DNA of 64,000 nucleotides from Aridibaculum aurantiacum (GCF_017355875.1 NZ_JAFEWC010000001.1:2418001-2482000), one strand, 5' to 3'. Counted from the first letter of the stretch, positions 1-9,973 are shown. Notes: generated from the sequence alone by a model not told the origin. A program made the numbers and translations.

Positions 1-2114
1 TCAGTGAGCTCGTAGCTACCATCATCAGTTATTACCAGTAGCTTTTCTTCTTCGAAGCTGCCAAGGTATTCGCCTTTCTCTTCAGTATTCAACCTACCGA
101 ACTTACTGTCGAACCATAATTTCCTACCTGACAAAGTGCTTTTTCCAGCTTCTTTGAACTTGACTGTTTTGATAGGATACTTTGTTACCGTATTTCCCTG
201 GCTGCCCCTACCCTTTATATCTATTGTTTCAAAGAAGAAATCAAACTCCTTGATACGTGCAGTACAATTCGGGCTAAGTACCACCTTTACTACTTCTGCT
301 TCGCCATTGTGATTGGAAGTGAAATAATGGACTTTGCTCTTGTCGCTGCCTTTGGTAAGATCATATATTTTATCGCGGGTTATACCGGTTACATTAAAAC
401 GTTTTGCATAACTCACGCCTGAAGCTCCATCCAGGTAGATCATGTTGTAAGTAGTACGCTCATCATTCTTCTGAAATACTGCAGCATGAATGATATCCTT
501 ACCAACAAATACTTTTTCGGACACCCGCACCACCTTCATTTTACCACTCTTGGTAAAAACAATGATATCATCCAGGTCACTACAGTCTGTAATAAATTCA
601 TCTTTTTTCAAACCTGTACCTATAAAACCTTCTGCACGGTTCATATAGATCTTGGTATTGGCAATGGCCACAGTCTTAGCTGTGATCACATCAAACTGGC
701 GGATCTCTGTTTTGCGCTCCCGTCCTTTGCCATACTTCTTCAATAAACCTTCATAGTAAGCAACGGCATAATCAGTAAGATGCTCAAGGTCGTACTGCAC
801 CTGCTTGATGTCGGCTTCCAACGCTTTGATCTGCGCGTTTAGTTCGTCGATGTCCAGTTTGTAGATACGACGTACAGGTTTCTCCGTCAGCTTCAGTACA
901 TCTTCTCTTGTAACATCTCTGCGCAGCTTCTTTACAAAAGGCGCAAAAGCTTTTTCAATAGCCACCAGCACCTTCTCCCATGTTTCGTGCTTCTTCTCCA
1001 GTTCCTTGTATATCTTCTCTTCAAAGAAGATTTTCTCTAATGAAGTATAGTGCCATTTATCCTGCAATTCACCCAGCCTGATCTCCAGCTCACGGCGCAG
1101 CAGGTTGCGTGTATTATCAGCGGACACCCGCAGCAGTTCGTGCACCGAAACAAACTGCGGTTTCTGATCAATGATGACGCAGGCATTAGGAGAAATACTT
1201 ACTTCACAATCAGTAAAAGCATAAAGTGCATCGATGGTGATATCTGGAGAGATTCCCGGAGCCAGGTCAATGATTATCTCTACTTCAGCTGCTGTGGCGT
1301 CCGTTACCTTTTTTATCTTGATCTTACCCTGGTCGTTAGCTTTTACAATGCTGTCGCAAAGGCTGGAAACGGTGACACCATACGGAACATCACGTATTAC
1401 CAGTGTCTTCTTGTCCAGCTCCTCGATCTTGGCTCTTACACGCACCTTTCCACCACGCTTTCCTTCGTTGTAGTTGCTTACATCAATAGTACCTCCTGTA
1501 AGAAAATCCGGAAATATTTCGTACTTCTTATTGCGAAGCGCTTTAATTGAGGCTTCTATCAGTTCGCAGAAGTTATGCGGAAGAATTTTAGTAGAAAGAC
1601 CTACGGCTATACCATCTGCACCCTGAGCCAGCAGCATAGGGAACTTCATAGGTAAAGTAACAGGCTCATTCTTCCGGCCGTCGTAGCTCAGCTGCCACTC
1701 GGTTGTTTTGTTGTTAAAAGCAACATCGAGCGCAAACTTGCTCAGGCGAGCCTCAATATAACGTGGCGCTGCGGCATCGTCACCTGTACGTACATCGCCC
1801 CAGTTACCCTGCGTTTCTATCAGCAGGTTTTTCTGTCCCATGTTTACCAATGCATCGCCAATGCTCGCATCACCATGCGGGTGGTACTGCATACTCTGCC
1901 CGATGATGTTCGCTACCTTGTTGAAACGACCATCATCCATTTCCTTCATCGCGTGCAGAATACGTCGCTGCACGGGTTTCATTCCATCTTCAACAGCCGG
2001 CACAGCACGCTCAAGTATTACGTACGATGCGTAATCAAGGAACCAGTTTTTATACTGCCCTGTTACGCCGGTTTCGTTTGCCGGATCCGTAGGATTTAAT
2101 ACTGTTTTTGACAT
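1..2114 (-). CDS. parC: DNA topoisomerase IV subunit A (partial, C-terminus beyond left edge)
   Basis: Breakage-reunion subunit of a type IIA topoisomerase that decatenates daughter chromosomes together with ParE. 704 codons are visible from the ATG at 2114, and the reading frame stays open to the window edge. The winged-helix/tower core is clear: a quinolone-pocket-like stretch HPHGDAS at residues 78-84, QGNWGD near 102-107, and the catalytic tyrosine in AAAPRYIEARL (Tyr119). The C-terminal beta-propeller region begins around residue 500 and is cut. The partner parE lies on the same strand at 4754-6718, which favours topoisomerase IV over gyrase, although Bacteroidota databases often label this protein gyrase/topo IV subunit A. 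A TATATTTG box sits about 100 bp upstream of the start. Confidence 0.93.
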   Translation of the reverse strand, partial: MSKTVLNPTDPANETGVTGQYKNWFLDYASYVILERAVPAVEDGMKPVQRRILHAMKEMDDGRFNKVANIIGQSMQYHPHGDASIGDALVNMGQKNLLIETQGNWGDVRTGDDAAAPRYIEARLSKFALDVAFNNKTTEWQLSYDGRKNEPVTLPMKFPMLLAQGADGIAVGLSTKILPHNFCELIEASIKALRNKKYEIFPDFLTGGTIDVSNYNEGKRGGKVRVRAKIEELDKKTLVIRDVPYGVTVSSLCDSIVKANDQGKIKIKKVTDATAAEVEIIIDLAPGISPDITIDALYAFTDCEVSISPNACVIIDQKPQFVSVHELLRVSADNTRNLLRRELEIRLGELQDKWHYTSLEKIFFEEKIYKELEKKHETWEKVLVAIEKAFAPFVKKLRRDVTREDVLKLTEKPVRRIYKLDIDELNAQIKALEADIKQVQYDLEHLTDYAVAYYEGLLKKYGKGRERKTEIRQFDVITAKTVAIANTKIYMNRAEGFIGTGLKKDEFITDCSDLDDIIVFTKSGKMKVVRVSEKVFVGKDIIHAAVFQKNDERTTYNMIYLDGASGVSYAKRFNVTGITRDKIYDLTKGSDKSKVHYFTSNHNGEAEVVKVVLSPNCTARIKEFDFFFETIDIKGRGSQGNTVTKYPIKTVKFKEAGKSTLSGRKLWFDSKFGRLNTEEKGEYLGSFEEEKLLVITDDGSYELT

Positions 2115-2214
2115 TTATATAATTACGCTTTCAAATTTTTATTAGAACCTATACCTATAGTTCCAGCTACGGATGATGTACATAATGTATTTACCGGATG
2201 CGGCTTAGGTGCCG

Positions 2215-2222
2215 CAAATATA
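2215..2222 (-). promoter_or_regulatory. Putative -7 promoter box for parC
   Basis: TATATTTG on the minus strand fits the Bacteroidota -7 consensus TAnnTTTG. No clear TTG was seen at the -33 distance. A perfect six-base inverted repeat (TGCGGC/GCCGCA, 2199-2216) overlaps its downstream edge, so transcription would start in or just after the repeat. Confidence 0.4.
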
Positions 2223-2371
2223 ATCCGCCAGCCTATCTCTTACCCATTCGTTAATAAGTGGGTGTAGCTACAAAATGAAATTCCCACGAGCAACAAAAAT
2301 TGCACATATATACAAGGCAGTTTACCTTCTTCTATACAGGTAAAGAGAGTTCATGATATAAGTATAGGGAT

Positions 2372-2400
2372 ATAAGAAAAGCCGGCTTTCTTGGCGGCTC
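2372..2400 (-). terminator. Intrinsic terminator after the serine hydrolase gene
   Basis: On the minus strand AGCCG (2399-2395) pairs with CGGCT (2384-2380), followed by TTTTCTT. It lies just downstream of the stop at 2424. Confidence 0.55.
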
Positions 2401-2423
2401 TGAATATAATATAGAAATCAATT

Positions 2424-3761
2424 TTACTTTTTCTTTATACCTGGTAAGGTCATACCATTTTGGTAAAGTATCATTTTCTCCACTTCACCTTTCTCATTTT
2501 TTACAAACTCCACTTGTGCGTCCACCACTTTCAGGAAAAACTCCCTTTCGTTTTTTGCATAAAGATCAAACTCTGGTTGATTGGTAGCCTGAGCCTTTAA
2601 CTGGCCATCCTGTACACGAACAGTGATGCTGAATTGCGGAGTGATTTCATAAACTCCTTCATATTGTTTTAATATCCTCTCATCTACTGTAACGGCTGTT
2701 TTTGCCTTTGGCAGCTCATATGGTTGTCCATTAAGAATGGCTGCGATGTCTTTGAAAACTTTTCCAGGCTTTGCTACGCCAGAATTGGTAAGAACTACAA
2801 TGCTGGAATTTTCTGCCGGGAAGATGCCGTTGTAAGAAAGGAAACCATGTATACCACCGCTATGAACAATGGCTGGCTTGCCTGCAACTGTATCAACCGC
2901 CCAACCGAAACCATAACCTGAATGACGAGGGGTAAACGCATTCTGAAGAGAAGCCTTCTTTAGAATTTTACCTGATAAAACGGCTGCATTCCATTTCTGC
3001 AGATCGCCTACTGTAGAATATATAGCACCAGCGGCATAGCACACTGTAGAGTCCACTATTGGTGCACGCGCTCCTTTACCATCACTTACCAAAGTGTATC
3101 CAATAGCTTTGTCCTTGTGCTGCAGGTGCGTAAAGTCAAAACCGCTGTTGTTCATTGCCAGCGGCTGAAAAATTTCTTTCCTTACCACCTGCTCGTACGG
3201 CTTGTTTGTAACCTTTTCAATGATGTAACCCAACAACATATAGCCACTATTGCTATAGTTGAACTTACTGCCAGGTTCAAATTCCAGCGGCTTGTCTTTT
3301 ACCATAGCATAAAAGACCTGGCTGTTGATAGGCTTCTCCACTTCGTTCTTCATGAACTCGGAGTTGTTGGTATAGTTGTAAATGCCAGCAGTATGGCTCA
3401 GCAGGTGTTCAATAGTAAATTTATCAGCATTGGGAAATTCAGGCAAGTACTTGCTCACCTTGTCATTCAGCGACAACTTGCCTTGTTCTGCTAAACGCAA
3501 AATGATAGTAGCAGTGAATTGTTTAGTAACGGAGCCAATTTGAAAGATTGAATTGGCATCATTCATCACTTTAGCGTCAGCATCTTTTAACCCATACCCG
3601 TTGCTTAAGATTACCTGTCCTTTATCTGACACCAAAACGGAGCCATTGAAGATGCCGGCTCTTTCAGCTGCTTTCAGATAAGCATCTAATTTTTCTGCAG
3701 TTGATTGGCTGAAACTAAGGGAGTAGACGAAGCATAGAAAAAGAACAAGAATTGAGCGCAT
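2424..3761 (-). CDS. Secreted serine hydrolase, class C beta-lactamase/penicillin-binding-protein-like
   Basis: Serine hydrolase of the beta-lactamase family (Pfam Beta-lactamase type), probably acting in the periplasm on a peptide, ester or cell-wall substrate; true beta-lactam hydrolysis is not implied. From the chosen ATG at 3761 it is 445 residues, with a signal peptide rich in Leu/Phe (residues 1-18). Active-site motifs are all present: SVTK (Ser77, Lys80), YSN (Tyr169) and HSGG (300-303). After about residue 345 comes a roughly 100-residue beta-rich tail like the DUF3471 domain often found behind this family. A longer frame exists upstream to 3818, but the extra 19 residues would bury the signal peptide, so the later start is preferred. 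It sits between the parE-DUF1835 pair and parC, with which it has no obvious functional link. Confidence 0.85.
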   Translation of the reverse strand: MRSILVLFLCFVYSLSFSQSTAEKLDAYLKAAERAGIFNGSVLVSDKGQVILSNGYGLKDADAKVMNDANSIFQIGSVTKQFTATIILRLAEQGKLSLNDKVSKYLPEFPNADKFTIEHLLSHTAGIYNYTNNSEFMKNEVEKPINSQVFYAMVKDKPLEFEPGSKFNYSNSGYMLLGYIIEKVTNKPYEQVVRKEIFQPLAMNNSGFDFTHLQHKDKAIGYTLVSDGKGARAPIVDSTVCYAAGAIYSTVGDLQKWNAAVLSGKILKKASLQNAFTPRHSGYGFGWAVDTVAGKPAIVHSGGIHGFLSYNGIFPAENSSIVVLTNSGVAKPGKVFKDIAAILNGQPYELPKAKTAVTVDERILKQYEGVYEITPQFSITVRVQDGQLKAQATNQPEFDLYAKNEREFFLKVVDAQVEFVKNEKGEVEKMILYQNGMTLPGIKKK

Positions 3762-3871
3762 GTTAAATGGTTTTATTGTGCGTTGATAAGAGCATGTAAT
3801 AAACCAAATGATTGGCATTATAATACTTGTTATTATACAAGTGCAACATATACCTGAATGAATGGCTCCAA

Positions 3872-4729
3872 TTACGATTGTGAAGCTTCAGCAGATGTTG
3901 TTTCAGCTGCTTCAGCATTCGTACCAGGCAACCTCACCTGGAAGTCTTTCATATTTCTCCAGTCTCCCTGCATTTCTATCTTACCAACTTCTACCAAATA
4001 TTTCAGCCTCCACAGCAGGTAAGAATCACCGGTTATTTCTTTTGATTTGGAAAAATATTGCTGCAACAGCTTGTTGCCTTTCTGCCATTCTTTCGTTACA
4101 AACTTCAGCAGTTCATTATCGTAATAATCATAGCCGCGTGAAACCAGCTTTTTACCACCTTCCAGTTGGCGCACGCCTTTATCTTCATTGCACAGTTTTG
4201 TCCACTCATCAGGATCAACTTCAAACTCACTTGGTGTTATGACCCGTGCCAGTTTCTTTGCCTTTACAAATTCCTTCGGCTGTATCTGGAAAAGGTTGGT
4301 AGGATAAAAAATGTTGCCCTTCTCATTAATGAAAGGCAGATTGTTCAGGTAAAGGATATAGATCCTCCCCTGGTATTCTGTTAGCTGGCTCATCAGCCAA
4401 TAGTAGCCGCTAACGTCGTGCTTGTTTTGTGCGGCCCATATCCACACAATCTCTTCAGGGTTTTCATCCAGCTTCGCCTTTAGTTCCCTTACCACCTTCT
4501 GATCATCTACATGTCCATCATCAGCAAGTCCTTCATTATGGCCGCCTGCCAATATATCTTTCCACCACTGCAGGCGTGCTGCAGCGCCTTCTTCTGTATC
4601 GACATCAGCCAGAGGTCCGACTGCAAAATCGTCCTGCACCTCTGCTATTTCACCATCCATAGACGGATCCAGTTCAAAGCTTTTACGCAAAGCCTCTACA
4701 TTGGCTTTTTCGAAAACAACGTGTATCAT
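3872..4729 (-). CDS. DUF1835 domain-containing protein
   Basis: 285 residues beginning MIHVVFEKANVEALRK, the typical N-terminus of the DUF1835 family, followed by the acidic stretch with AVGPL and the WW pair characteristic of it. Function is unknown. The protein is soluble, with no signal peptide or membrane segment, and ends in an Ala/Glu/Ser-rich tail (about 270-285). It starts 24 bp after the parE stop on the same strand, so the two are probably co-transcribed. I recall the same pairing in other Chitinophagaceae, but cannot check it here. Confidence 0.8.
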   Translation of the reverse strand: MIHVVFEKANVEALRKSFELDPSMDGEIAEVQDDFAVGPLADVDTEEGAAARLQWWKDILAGGHNEGLADDGHVDDQKVVRELKAKLDENPEEIVWIWAAQNKHDVSGYYWLMSQLTEYQGRIYILYLNNLPFINEKGNIFYPTNLFQIQPKEFVKAKKLARVITPSEFEVDPDEWTKLCNEDKGVRQLEGGKKLVSRGYDYYDNELLKFVTKEWQKGNKLLQQYFSKSKEITGDSYLLWRLKYLVEVGKIEMQGDWRNMKDFQVRLPGTNAEAAETTSAEASQS

Positions 4730-4753
4730 ATCTCCAACATCTTATATTAATTT

Positions 4754-6718
4754 CTAAAGCACCTCTTCCGTCACCAGCAGCTCATCGGCTTTTTTACCAA
4801 TTGCTTTTGCCGACCTTTCTTTAGCATCTTCAATGGTGGCTTCCACTTCATCTGCCAGGTCAAGTTCTACCTTTAAATTATCAATGATGAACTCCTGCCG
4901 CTGCATAGTGTTCTTACCCATATAATACTCCAGCACCTGCTGTATATGCGTCTCCGGCATCAGCATCACCGGCTGCAGGCGCATATCATCACCTATAAAA
5001 CGTGCAAACTCTTCAGGGCTTATCTCACCCAGTCCTTTGAAGCGGGTGATCTCCGGCTTGCCGCCCAGCTTTTTAATGGCTGCCTGCTTCTCCGTTTCAT
5101 CATAACAATAAATTGTCTCTTTCTTATCCCTTACACGGAACAGCGGCGTCTCCAGTATGTACAGGTGACCATTCTTCACCACGTCGGGGAAGAACTGCAG
5201 GAAGAACGTCATCATCAGCAGGCGGATGTGCATACCATCTACATCGGCATCGGTAGCCAGCACAATATTATTATAGCGTAAACCTTCCAGTCCATCTTCA
5301 ATGTTCAGCGCGTGCTGCAGCAGGTTGAACTCTTCATTTTCATACACAACCTTTTTTGTAAGGCCAAAGCAGTTCAAAGGTTTTCCACGTAAACTAAATA
5401 CAGCCTGTGTTTCTACCCTTCTGCTCTTGGTGATGCTTCCACTGGCGCTGTCACCTTCTGTTATAAATATGGTTGTCTGGTTCTTCTTCTCCAGGATCTC
5501 GTCCTTCAGCTTTCCTTCCGGCGCATCATTAAAATGAAACTTACAATCTCTCAGCTTCTTGTTGTGCAGGTTCGCCTTCTTCGCTCTTTCATTAGCCAGT
5601 TTCTTAATGCCAGCCAGGTCCTTTCTTTCACGTTCACTCTGCTCAATGCGTTTACGCATAGCATCAGCTGTCTGTGGATTTTTATGCAGGAAATTATCCA
5701 GTTCCTTACCAAGAAAATCAACCATGAAATTGCGCATGGTTGGGCCACCTTCATATACAGTCAATGATCCAAGTTTCGTCTTCGTCTGGCTTTCAAATAC
5801 CGGCTCCTGCACACGCACCGATATAGCTGCACATATACTTCCGCGGATATCTGCCGCTTCATAATCCTTCTTAAAGAAGTCACGCACCACTTTTACAAAA
5901 GCTTCCCTGAAAGCCTGCTGGTGTGTACCACCTTGCGTTGTGTATTGACCATTCACAAATGAATATAGATCCTCACCATAATCGTTGTTGTGCGTCAGCG
6001 CGATTTCTACATCCTCCCCTTTCAGGTGAATGATCGGGTAGCGTATTTCATCTTCATTGGTACGGCGCTGTAGCAGGTCCATCAGGCCGTTCTTGCTTAC
6101 ATAACGCTTGCCGTTGAAGTTGATCACCAGCCCTGCATTCAAATAGCAATAATTCCATATCTGGTTCTCCAGGTGCTCAGGTATAAAATGATAGTTCTTG
6201 AACACTGTATCATCCGGTATGAATTCTACTAAAGTACCATTAGGCTCCGTCGTTGGCTGCTCCTTATGCTCCTTCTTTAGCTGGCCTTTTTCAAACTCTG
6301 CCGTCTTCATTTTTCCCTCACGAAAAGCAGTCACTTTGAAGTAAGAACTCAAAGCATTAACAGCCTTAGTACCCACACCATTCAAGCCCACACTTTTCTG
6401 GAATGCTTTGCTGTCGTATTTCGCACCTGTATTGATCTTGCTCACCACATCTACCACCTTACCCAGCGGAATACCACGTCCATAGTCACGCACTGTTACC
6501 GTCTTCTCCTTTATCGACAGTTCTACATTTTTTCCATGACCCATGGTATGCTCATCTATACAGTTGTCCACCACCTCTTTCACCAGCACATAAATACCAT
6601 CATCGGGGCTGCTGCCATCACCGAGTTTTCCAATATACATCCCCGGTCTCAGCCTGATGTGTTCACGCCAGTCGAGACTTCGTATACTATCCTCGTTATA
6701 TTCGTTCAATGCACTCAT
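4754..6718 (-). CDS. parE: DNA topoisomerase IV subunit B
   Basis: ATPase subunit of topoisomerase IV; it captures the transported DNA segment and works with ParC. 654 residues. GHKL ATPase motifs are visible: EVVDNCIDE (Glu48, Asn52), DYGRGIP (78-84) and the glycine loop [11 protein letters not shown] (110-120). The TOPRIM domain carries EGDSAS (420-425) and the metal-binding DADVD (489-493). The EGDSASGS form, without the GyrB-type GGSAKQGR continuation, together with the length near 650, fits ParE rather than GyrB. Downstream on the same strand are DUF1835 and, further on, parC. The upstream gap to 7018 is a divergent promoter region. Confidence 0.95.
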   Translation of the reverse strand: MSALNEYNEDSIRSLDWREHIRLRPGMYIGKLGDGSSPDDGIYVLVKEVVDNCIDEHTMGHGKNVELSIKEKTVTVRDYGRGIPLGKVVDVVSKINTGAKYDSKAFQKSVGLNGVGTKAVNALSSYFKVTAFREGKMKTAEFEKGQLKKEHKEQPTTEPNGTLVEFIPDDTVFKNYHFIPEHLENQIWNYCYLNAGLVINFNGKRYVSKNGLMDLLQRRTNEDEIRYPIIHLKGEDVEIALTHNNDYGEDLYSFVNGQYTTQGGTHQQAFREAFVKVVRDFFKKDYEAADIRGSICAAISVRVQEPVFESQTKTKLGSLTVYEGGPTMRNFMVDFLGKELDNFLHKNPQTADAMRKRIEQSERERKDLAGIKKLANERAKKANLHNKKLRDCKFHFNDAPEGKLKDEILEKKNQTTIFITEGDSASGSITKSRRVETQAVFSLRGKPLNCFGLTKKVVYENEEFNLLQHALNIEDGLEGLRYNNIVLATDADVDGMHIRLLMMTFFLQFFPDVVKNGHLYILETPLFRVRDKKETIYCYDETEKQAAIKKLGGKPEITRFKGLGEISPEEFARFIGDDMRLQPVMLMPETHIQQVLEYYMGKNTMQRQEFIIDNLKVELDLADEVEATIEDAKERSAKAIGKKADELLVTEEVL

Positions 6719-6764
6719 AATTGTGTCTTAGCTATTAGTAATTCTATTCAATGTCGTTGTGTAA

Positions 6765-6783
6765 CCAGCCTACCGCAGGCTGG
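6765..6783. repeat. Short palindrome in the parE/YkgJ-like divergent region
   Basis: CCAGCCT and AGGCTGG form a perfect seven-base inverted repeat around ACCGC. There is no T-run on either side, so it is not an obvious terminator. It lies 47 bp upstream of the parE start and may be an operator or a mobile palindromic element. Confidence 0.45.
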
Positions 6784-6812
6784 CTCACTTGTACGGCTGT
6801 ACGAAGTACAGC

Positions 6813-6890
6813 AATGAAAATGTAAAATGAAAAATGCAAAACAGGATATGCAATTTGAGTCACTTTTACATTTTACCTTTTGCATTTGCA
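6813..6890. repeat. Heptad-phased degenerate repeat, inverted arms
   Basis: The left arm 6813-6843 reads in seven-base units AATGAAA, ATGTAAA, ATGAAAA, ATGCAAA. The right arm 6864-6890 reads TTTTACA, TTTTACC, TTTTGCA. The two are roughly inverted copies around about 20 bp. It belongs to the same class as the repeats at 10421, 14230 and 47911. Confidence 0.6.
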
Positions 6891-7017
6891 ACTCACTAAC
6901 CCGCAAATATACCTTCCCGCTCTACCCATCCAATTTTTCTTTTTTTAACAACAACGGCCTGATTGTGGATAAGAGATTTATACATTCTCGTACTGCAAAT
7001 ACATTAGTTTCACCACA

Positions 7018-7557
7018 ATGCCCGTTACCACCAAGCCTGATACAGCGCTAAAAACAGATCTACTTTTCATAGAACAGGAGGAAGAGAATAAGCTGGCAGA
7101 GAATGAAGCTTTCCGTTTTTACACCCGCCAATTTGATGATGCATTCATAGATGAGCAGGTATTTCAAATAGCGGAGGAAGTAACCCAGCAAGTTGACTGT
7201 ACCAGTTGCGGTAACTGTTGCCGGTCGCTGATGATAAATGTAGAGGAGCCGGAGCTGGACAGGATTGCCAACCATTTACAGGTAGATAAACAACTACTGA
7301 AGCAGGAAAAGATTGAAACCAGCGAGCAGGGAAAAATGGTTATGAACAGCATCCCATGTGCCTTCCTTACCGGCAACTTATGCAGTGTATACGAACATCG
7401 CTTTAGCGAGTGCCGCGAGTTTCCTCACCTGCACAAGCCAGGTTTTACCAGCCGAATGTTTGTTACGCTCATGCACTACGGCAGATGCCCAATTATCTAT
7501 AATGTAATAGAGATACTGAAGAACAAGCTAAACTTCCACATCAGTAGCAAAGACTAG
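7018..7557 (+). CDS. YkgJ-family cysteine cluster protein
   Basis: 179 residues, soluble. It carries the family's cysteine array: CTSCGNCC (Cys61, 64, 67, 68), a second pair within PCAFL and CSVY, then SECREFP and RCP, suggesting binding of zinc or an iron-sulfur cluster (family inference, UPF0153/PF03692 type). The biochemical role is not known. It is divergent from parE and convergent with the small export protein at 7565, only 7 bp away. Start chosen at the ATG followed by PVTTKPD, the first in the frame. Confidence 0.85.
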   Translation: MPVTTKPDTALKTDLLFIEQEEENKLAENEAFRFYTRQFDDAFIDEQVFQIAEEVTQQVDCTSCGNCCRSLMINVEEPELDRIANHLQVDKQLLKQEKIETSEQGKMVMNSIPCAFLTGNLCSVYEHRFSECREFPHLHKPGFTSRMFVTLMHYGRCPIIYNVIEILKNKLNFHISSKD

Positions 7558-7564
7558 AGAAAAG

Positions 7565-8029
7565 TTATAGCGCTTCAATTCCAGCCTTACCAAGCTGCGA
7601 CACCACAGCCATAATAACACAGGAAATGAACACACCCAGGCTGATCGCCCAAAAAGCTTTTTTTCTTTCGATATTGAAAACTGACGCAGCAATAGTGCCC
7701 ATGTAAGCCCCTGTACCTGGAAGCGGGATCATCACAAAAACCATCAGTCCCCAAAAACCATATTTTTCAATATTCTTCCCAGCACCTTTCTTAGCCATAC
7801 GAGAAAACCTGATCACGCTTTTTTTGTAGATGCGGTAAGGCCACAGTAAATGGTTTCCTTTATCTATTAGCCACATTAATATTGGGAACACCAGCAGGTT
7901 ACTGAAAAGGCCAATGAAGAAAGCGGATGATACATCCATACCGTGAAACATAGCATAAGGTATACCGGCACGCGCTTCACCAAACGGTGAAAGACTCAAC
8001 AAAAATGTATAGATTATTACAATGTTCAT
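7565..8029 (-). CDS. Small multi-drug export family protein (COG2426-like membrane protein)
   Basis: 154 residues, mostly hydrophobic, with about four membrane segments. Typical family features are SPFGEARAGIPYA near residues 15-27, a central basic loop (about 68-85), and IPLPGTGAY (about 101-109). The family name (Sm_multidrug_ex, PF06695) is historical; transport of drugs is not established. It is convergent with the YkgJ-like gene and stands alone on its strand. Confidence 0.8.
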   Translation of the reverse strand: MNIVIIYTFLLSLSPFGEARAGIPYAMFHGMDVSSAFFIGLFSNLLVFPILMWLIDKGNHLLWPYRIYKKSVIRFSRMAKKGAGKNIEKYGFWGLMVFVMIPLPGTGAYMGTIAASVFNIERKKAFWAISLGVFISCVIMAVVSQLGKAGIEAL

Positions 8030-8251
8030 ATTGTCGTCGAAAGAAGCTGCAATCTACATTTTCCCCTGCTATTTAAGAGCAGGATGTAACCTTCTTAACA
8101 GTTTAAATTTCTTAATGTTATAAAAGAAAATAAATCTCATCTAGCAGCAATTCGACGGTTTAAATAATTTTTAGGTTGCAATCAATAAGGAAGAGCGTAT
8201 GTTCGTTATTACTGCAGCGCTAGCTATTGCAGTACCTATAATTCCTTGTAA

Positions 8252-9301
8252 ATGAAAACCAGTATCCTCTTTTGTCTTTCTTTCGTATTTGCTATAGCCT
8301 CCCATGCTCAAAAAAATGTGAGCGTGCAGGTAATTGCCAATAATCCAAACACCAGCCTTCGTGGAATGAGTGTGCCATCGGACCAGGTGATATGGGTGAG
8401 CGGCAATAACGGTACTGTAGGTAAATCCATTGACGGTGGAGCAACATGGAGATGGCATACCATCAAAGGTTATGAAACCCGCGACTTTAGAGATATTGAA
8501 GCTTTTGATAGTACTACTGCTATCATCATGGCAGTAGATAATCCTGCATACATTTTAAAAACAACGGACGGCGGCTTTACGTGGAAAAAGGTTTTCGAGA
8601 AAAACCAGAACGGGATGTTCCTGGATGCGATGGATTTTAAAAATGAAAAAGAAGGAATTTGCATTGGCGACCCGCTACAGATCGGCTCTTCCGGCCGCGG
8701 CTTCTTTTACATTATCCGCACTTTTGATGGCGGCGAAACCTGGCAGGAAACGCCACTTAATCAACTGCCGCCAGCGCAAACAGGCGAAGCAATATTTTCA
8801 GCCAGCGGCACCAATATCAGCTTCCTAGATCACCCAGATTTTGAATATGCATTTGTAACAGGCGGAACCATTTCAAACATCTTCATGATGGGCAGACCAG
8901 GTAAGCCGAATAAAGCTGTTACCATGCCTATTGTTCAAGGTAAAGAGTCTAATGGTGCTTTCTCTTTTGATACAGATAGGAACAACAGGTTCTATGTAAT
9001 AGGTGGTGACTACAAAGTGCCACGTGATTATTTCGATATATTCTTCTTTACAACAGACGCAGGAAAAAAATGGGGTTCTCCTTCTATTGGTTCTCCTTTT
9101 GGATACCGCAGCTGCATTCGCATCATCAACGACAAGATGATGGTTGCATGTGGTGTAACAGGCGTTGATTTCGCTACCAATGCACACAAGGAATGGCAGA
9201 AGGCAAGTCTGGAAAGTTTTAATGTAGCTATGGTGAGTAAAACAGGAAAAGCTGTGTTTCTTGCTGGCGACAAAGGAAAGATTGGGAAGTTGATCTATTG
9301 A
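8252..9301 (+). CDS. Secreted BNR/YCF48-like beta-propeller protein
   Basis: 349 residues with a signal peptide (residues 1-19, ending ASHAQ). Repeated sialidase-type Asp-box motifs are visible, such as SIDGGATW, TTDGGFTW, TFDGGETW and TTDAGKKW, which place it among YCF48/photosystem-II-assembly-like or BNR-repeat propellers. In Bacteroidota these are usually annotated as oxidoreductase or glycosyl hydrolase-like; no catalytic residues can be assigned here. A six-base inverted repeat (ACTGCA/TGCAGT, 8211-8233) lies just upstream of the start. The substrate is unknown. Confidence 0.78.
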   Translation: MKTSILFCLSFVFAIASHAQKNVSVQVIANNPNTSLRGMSVPSDQVIWVSGNNGTVGKSIDGGATWRWHTIKGYETRDFRDIEAFDSTTAIIMAVDNPAYILKTTDGGFTWKKVFEKNQNGMFLDAMDFKNEKEGICIGDPLQIGSSGRGFFYIIRTFDGGETWQETPLNQLPPAQTGEAIFSASGTNISFLDHPDFEYAFVTGGTISNIFMMGRPGKPNKAVTMPIVQGKESNGAFSFDTDRNNRFYVIGGDYKVPRDYFDIFFFTTDAGKKWGSPSIGSPFGYRSCIRIINDKMMVACGVTGVDFATNAHKEWQKASLESFNVAMVSKTGKAVFLAGDKGKIGKLIY

Positions 9302-9314
9302 TCAAGGGCAGGCG

Positions 9315-9794
9315 CTAGTAAGGGAAGTTCTTAAGGAATTCATCCAGCACCGCCTCATTGTCTGTTAATACATCAAAATAGTATAGGCCACGGTTCCAGG
9401 CTACATAGTTGTTGCCCGGCTGCTTATATACTACGTACTTATTTTCACCAGATGTGTGCACCTTTCGCTGGTTCCATTCCCTTGGCCTGGCGATGTCTTT
9501 GCTGGCTTCCACCATGTACAGCTTTAGCTTTCTTTCATCTTCCAGCTTCATAAACCTTACTACCAGCATTTGCTTTTCATGTTTATAAAAAGCTTTACCA
9601 TCGCGGTTATCTGAAGGCTCATCCATTTTTATCCGGCTAAATTCACCAACGGCAGCAGGTATGATCTCTCTCCAGTCTTCACCTAGTGGTATAGCATTTC
9701 CTTGGCGGGAATAATGATAGGCAGGTATGCTGCTACAACAACATAAAAGCAGCAATACAGCTACTATTGTAATATTCAGAAATGGGGTACGCAT
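9315..9794 (-). CDS. Hypothetical lipoprotein
   Basis: 159 residues. The N-terminus is a hydrophobic segment ending in a cysteine cluster (LLLLCCCSS, about residues 15-23), consistent with a lipoprotein signal. The mature part is charged and probably globular, with no motif I recognise. It is convergent with the BNR protein (13 bp between stops) and lies downstream of the 9978-10412 gene, separated by a gap that holds an orphan plus-strand terminator. Confidence 0.65.
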   Translation of the reverse strand: MRTPFLNITIVAVLLLLCCCSSIPAYHYSRQGNAIPLGEDWREIIPAAVGEFSRIKMDEPSDNRDGKAFYKHEKQMLVVRFMKLEDERKLKLYMVEASKDIARPREWNQRKVHTSGENKYVVYKQPGNNYVAWNRGLYYFDVLTDNEAVLDEFLKNFPY

Positions 9795-9938
9795 ACGTGA
9801 AAAAGGAGTTAAAGGAACTGATTACAGTTGAAGAATTTAAACCATGTGGAAAAGCACCGGTCTTTTTACCACTAGCACTAAGAATGTGAATAATGTTCTT
9901 TATGTTTTTTGTTTAGTAGATGGTTTTATGCAGCAGGA

Positions 9939-9973
9939 AAGGGTATCTCATTAGTGGGATGCCCTTCTTTTTT
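9939..9973 (+). terminator. Orphan plus-strand intrinsic terminator
   Basis: AAGGGTATCTC (9939-9949) pairs with GGGATGCCCTT (9956-9966) over 11 positions, including two G-U pairs, followed by CTTTTTT. Read as minus-strand RNA the two wobble positions become C-A mismatches and no comparable T-run follows. The signal therefore belongs to a plus-strand transcript, yet both flanking genes are on the minus strand. Confidence 0.6.

Larger units (their letters stand above)
2115..2423. other. Noncoding gap between parC and the serine hydrolase gene
   Basis: The 309 bp hold the likely parC promoter (2215-2222), the 2199-2216 inverted repeat and the terminator of the upstream serine hydrolase (2372-2400). 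No credible ORF was seen. Confidence 0.6.

Noticed and set aside
6964-6973. Perfect DnaA-box word (TGTGGATAA)
   Set aside because: A single nine-base match is expected by chance in 64 kb, and there is no cluster or dnaA nearby.
9844-9954. 36-codon plus-strand ORF before the orphan terminator
   Set aside because: It runs into the terminator stem, has no recognisable start signal and unremarkable composition; more likely chance within a noncoding RNA.
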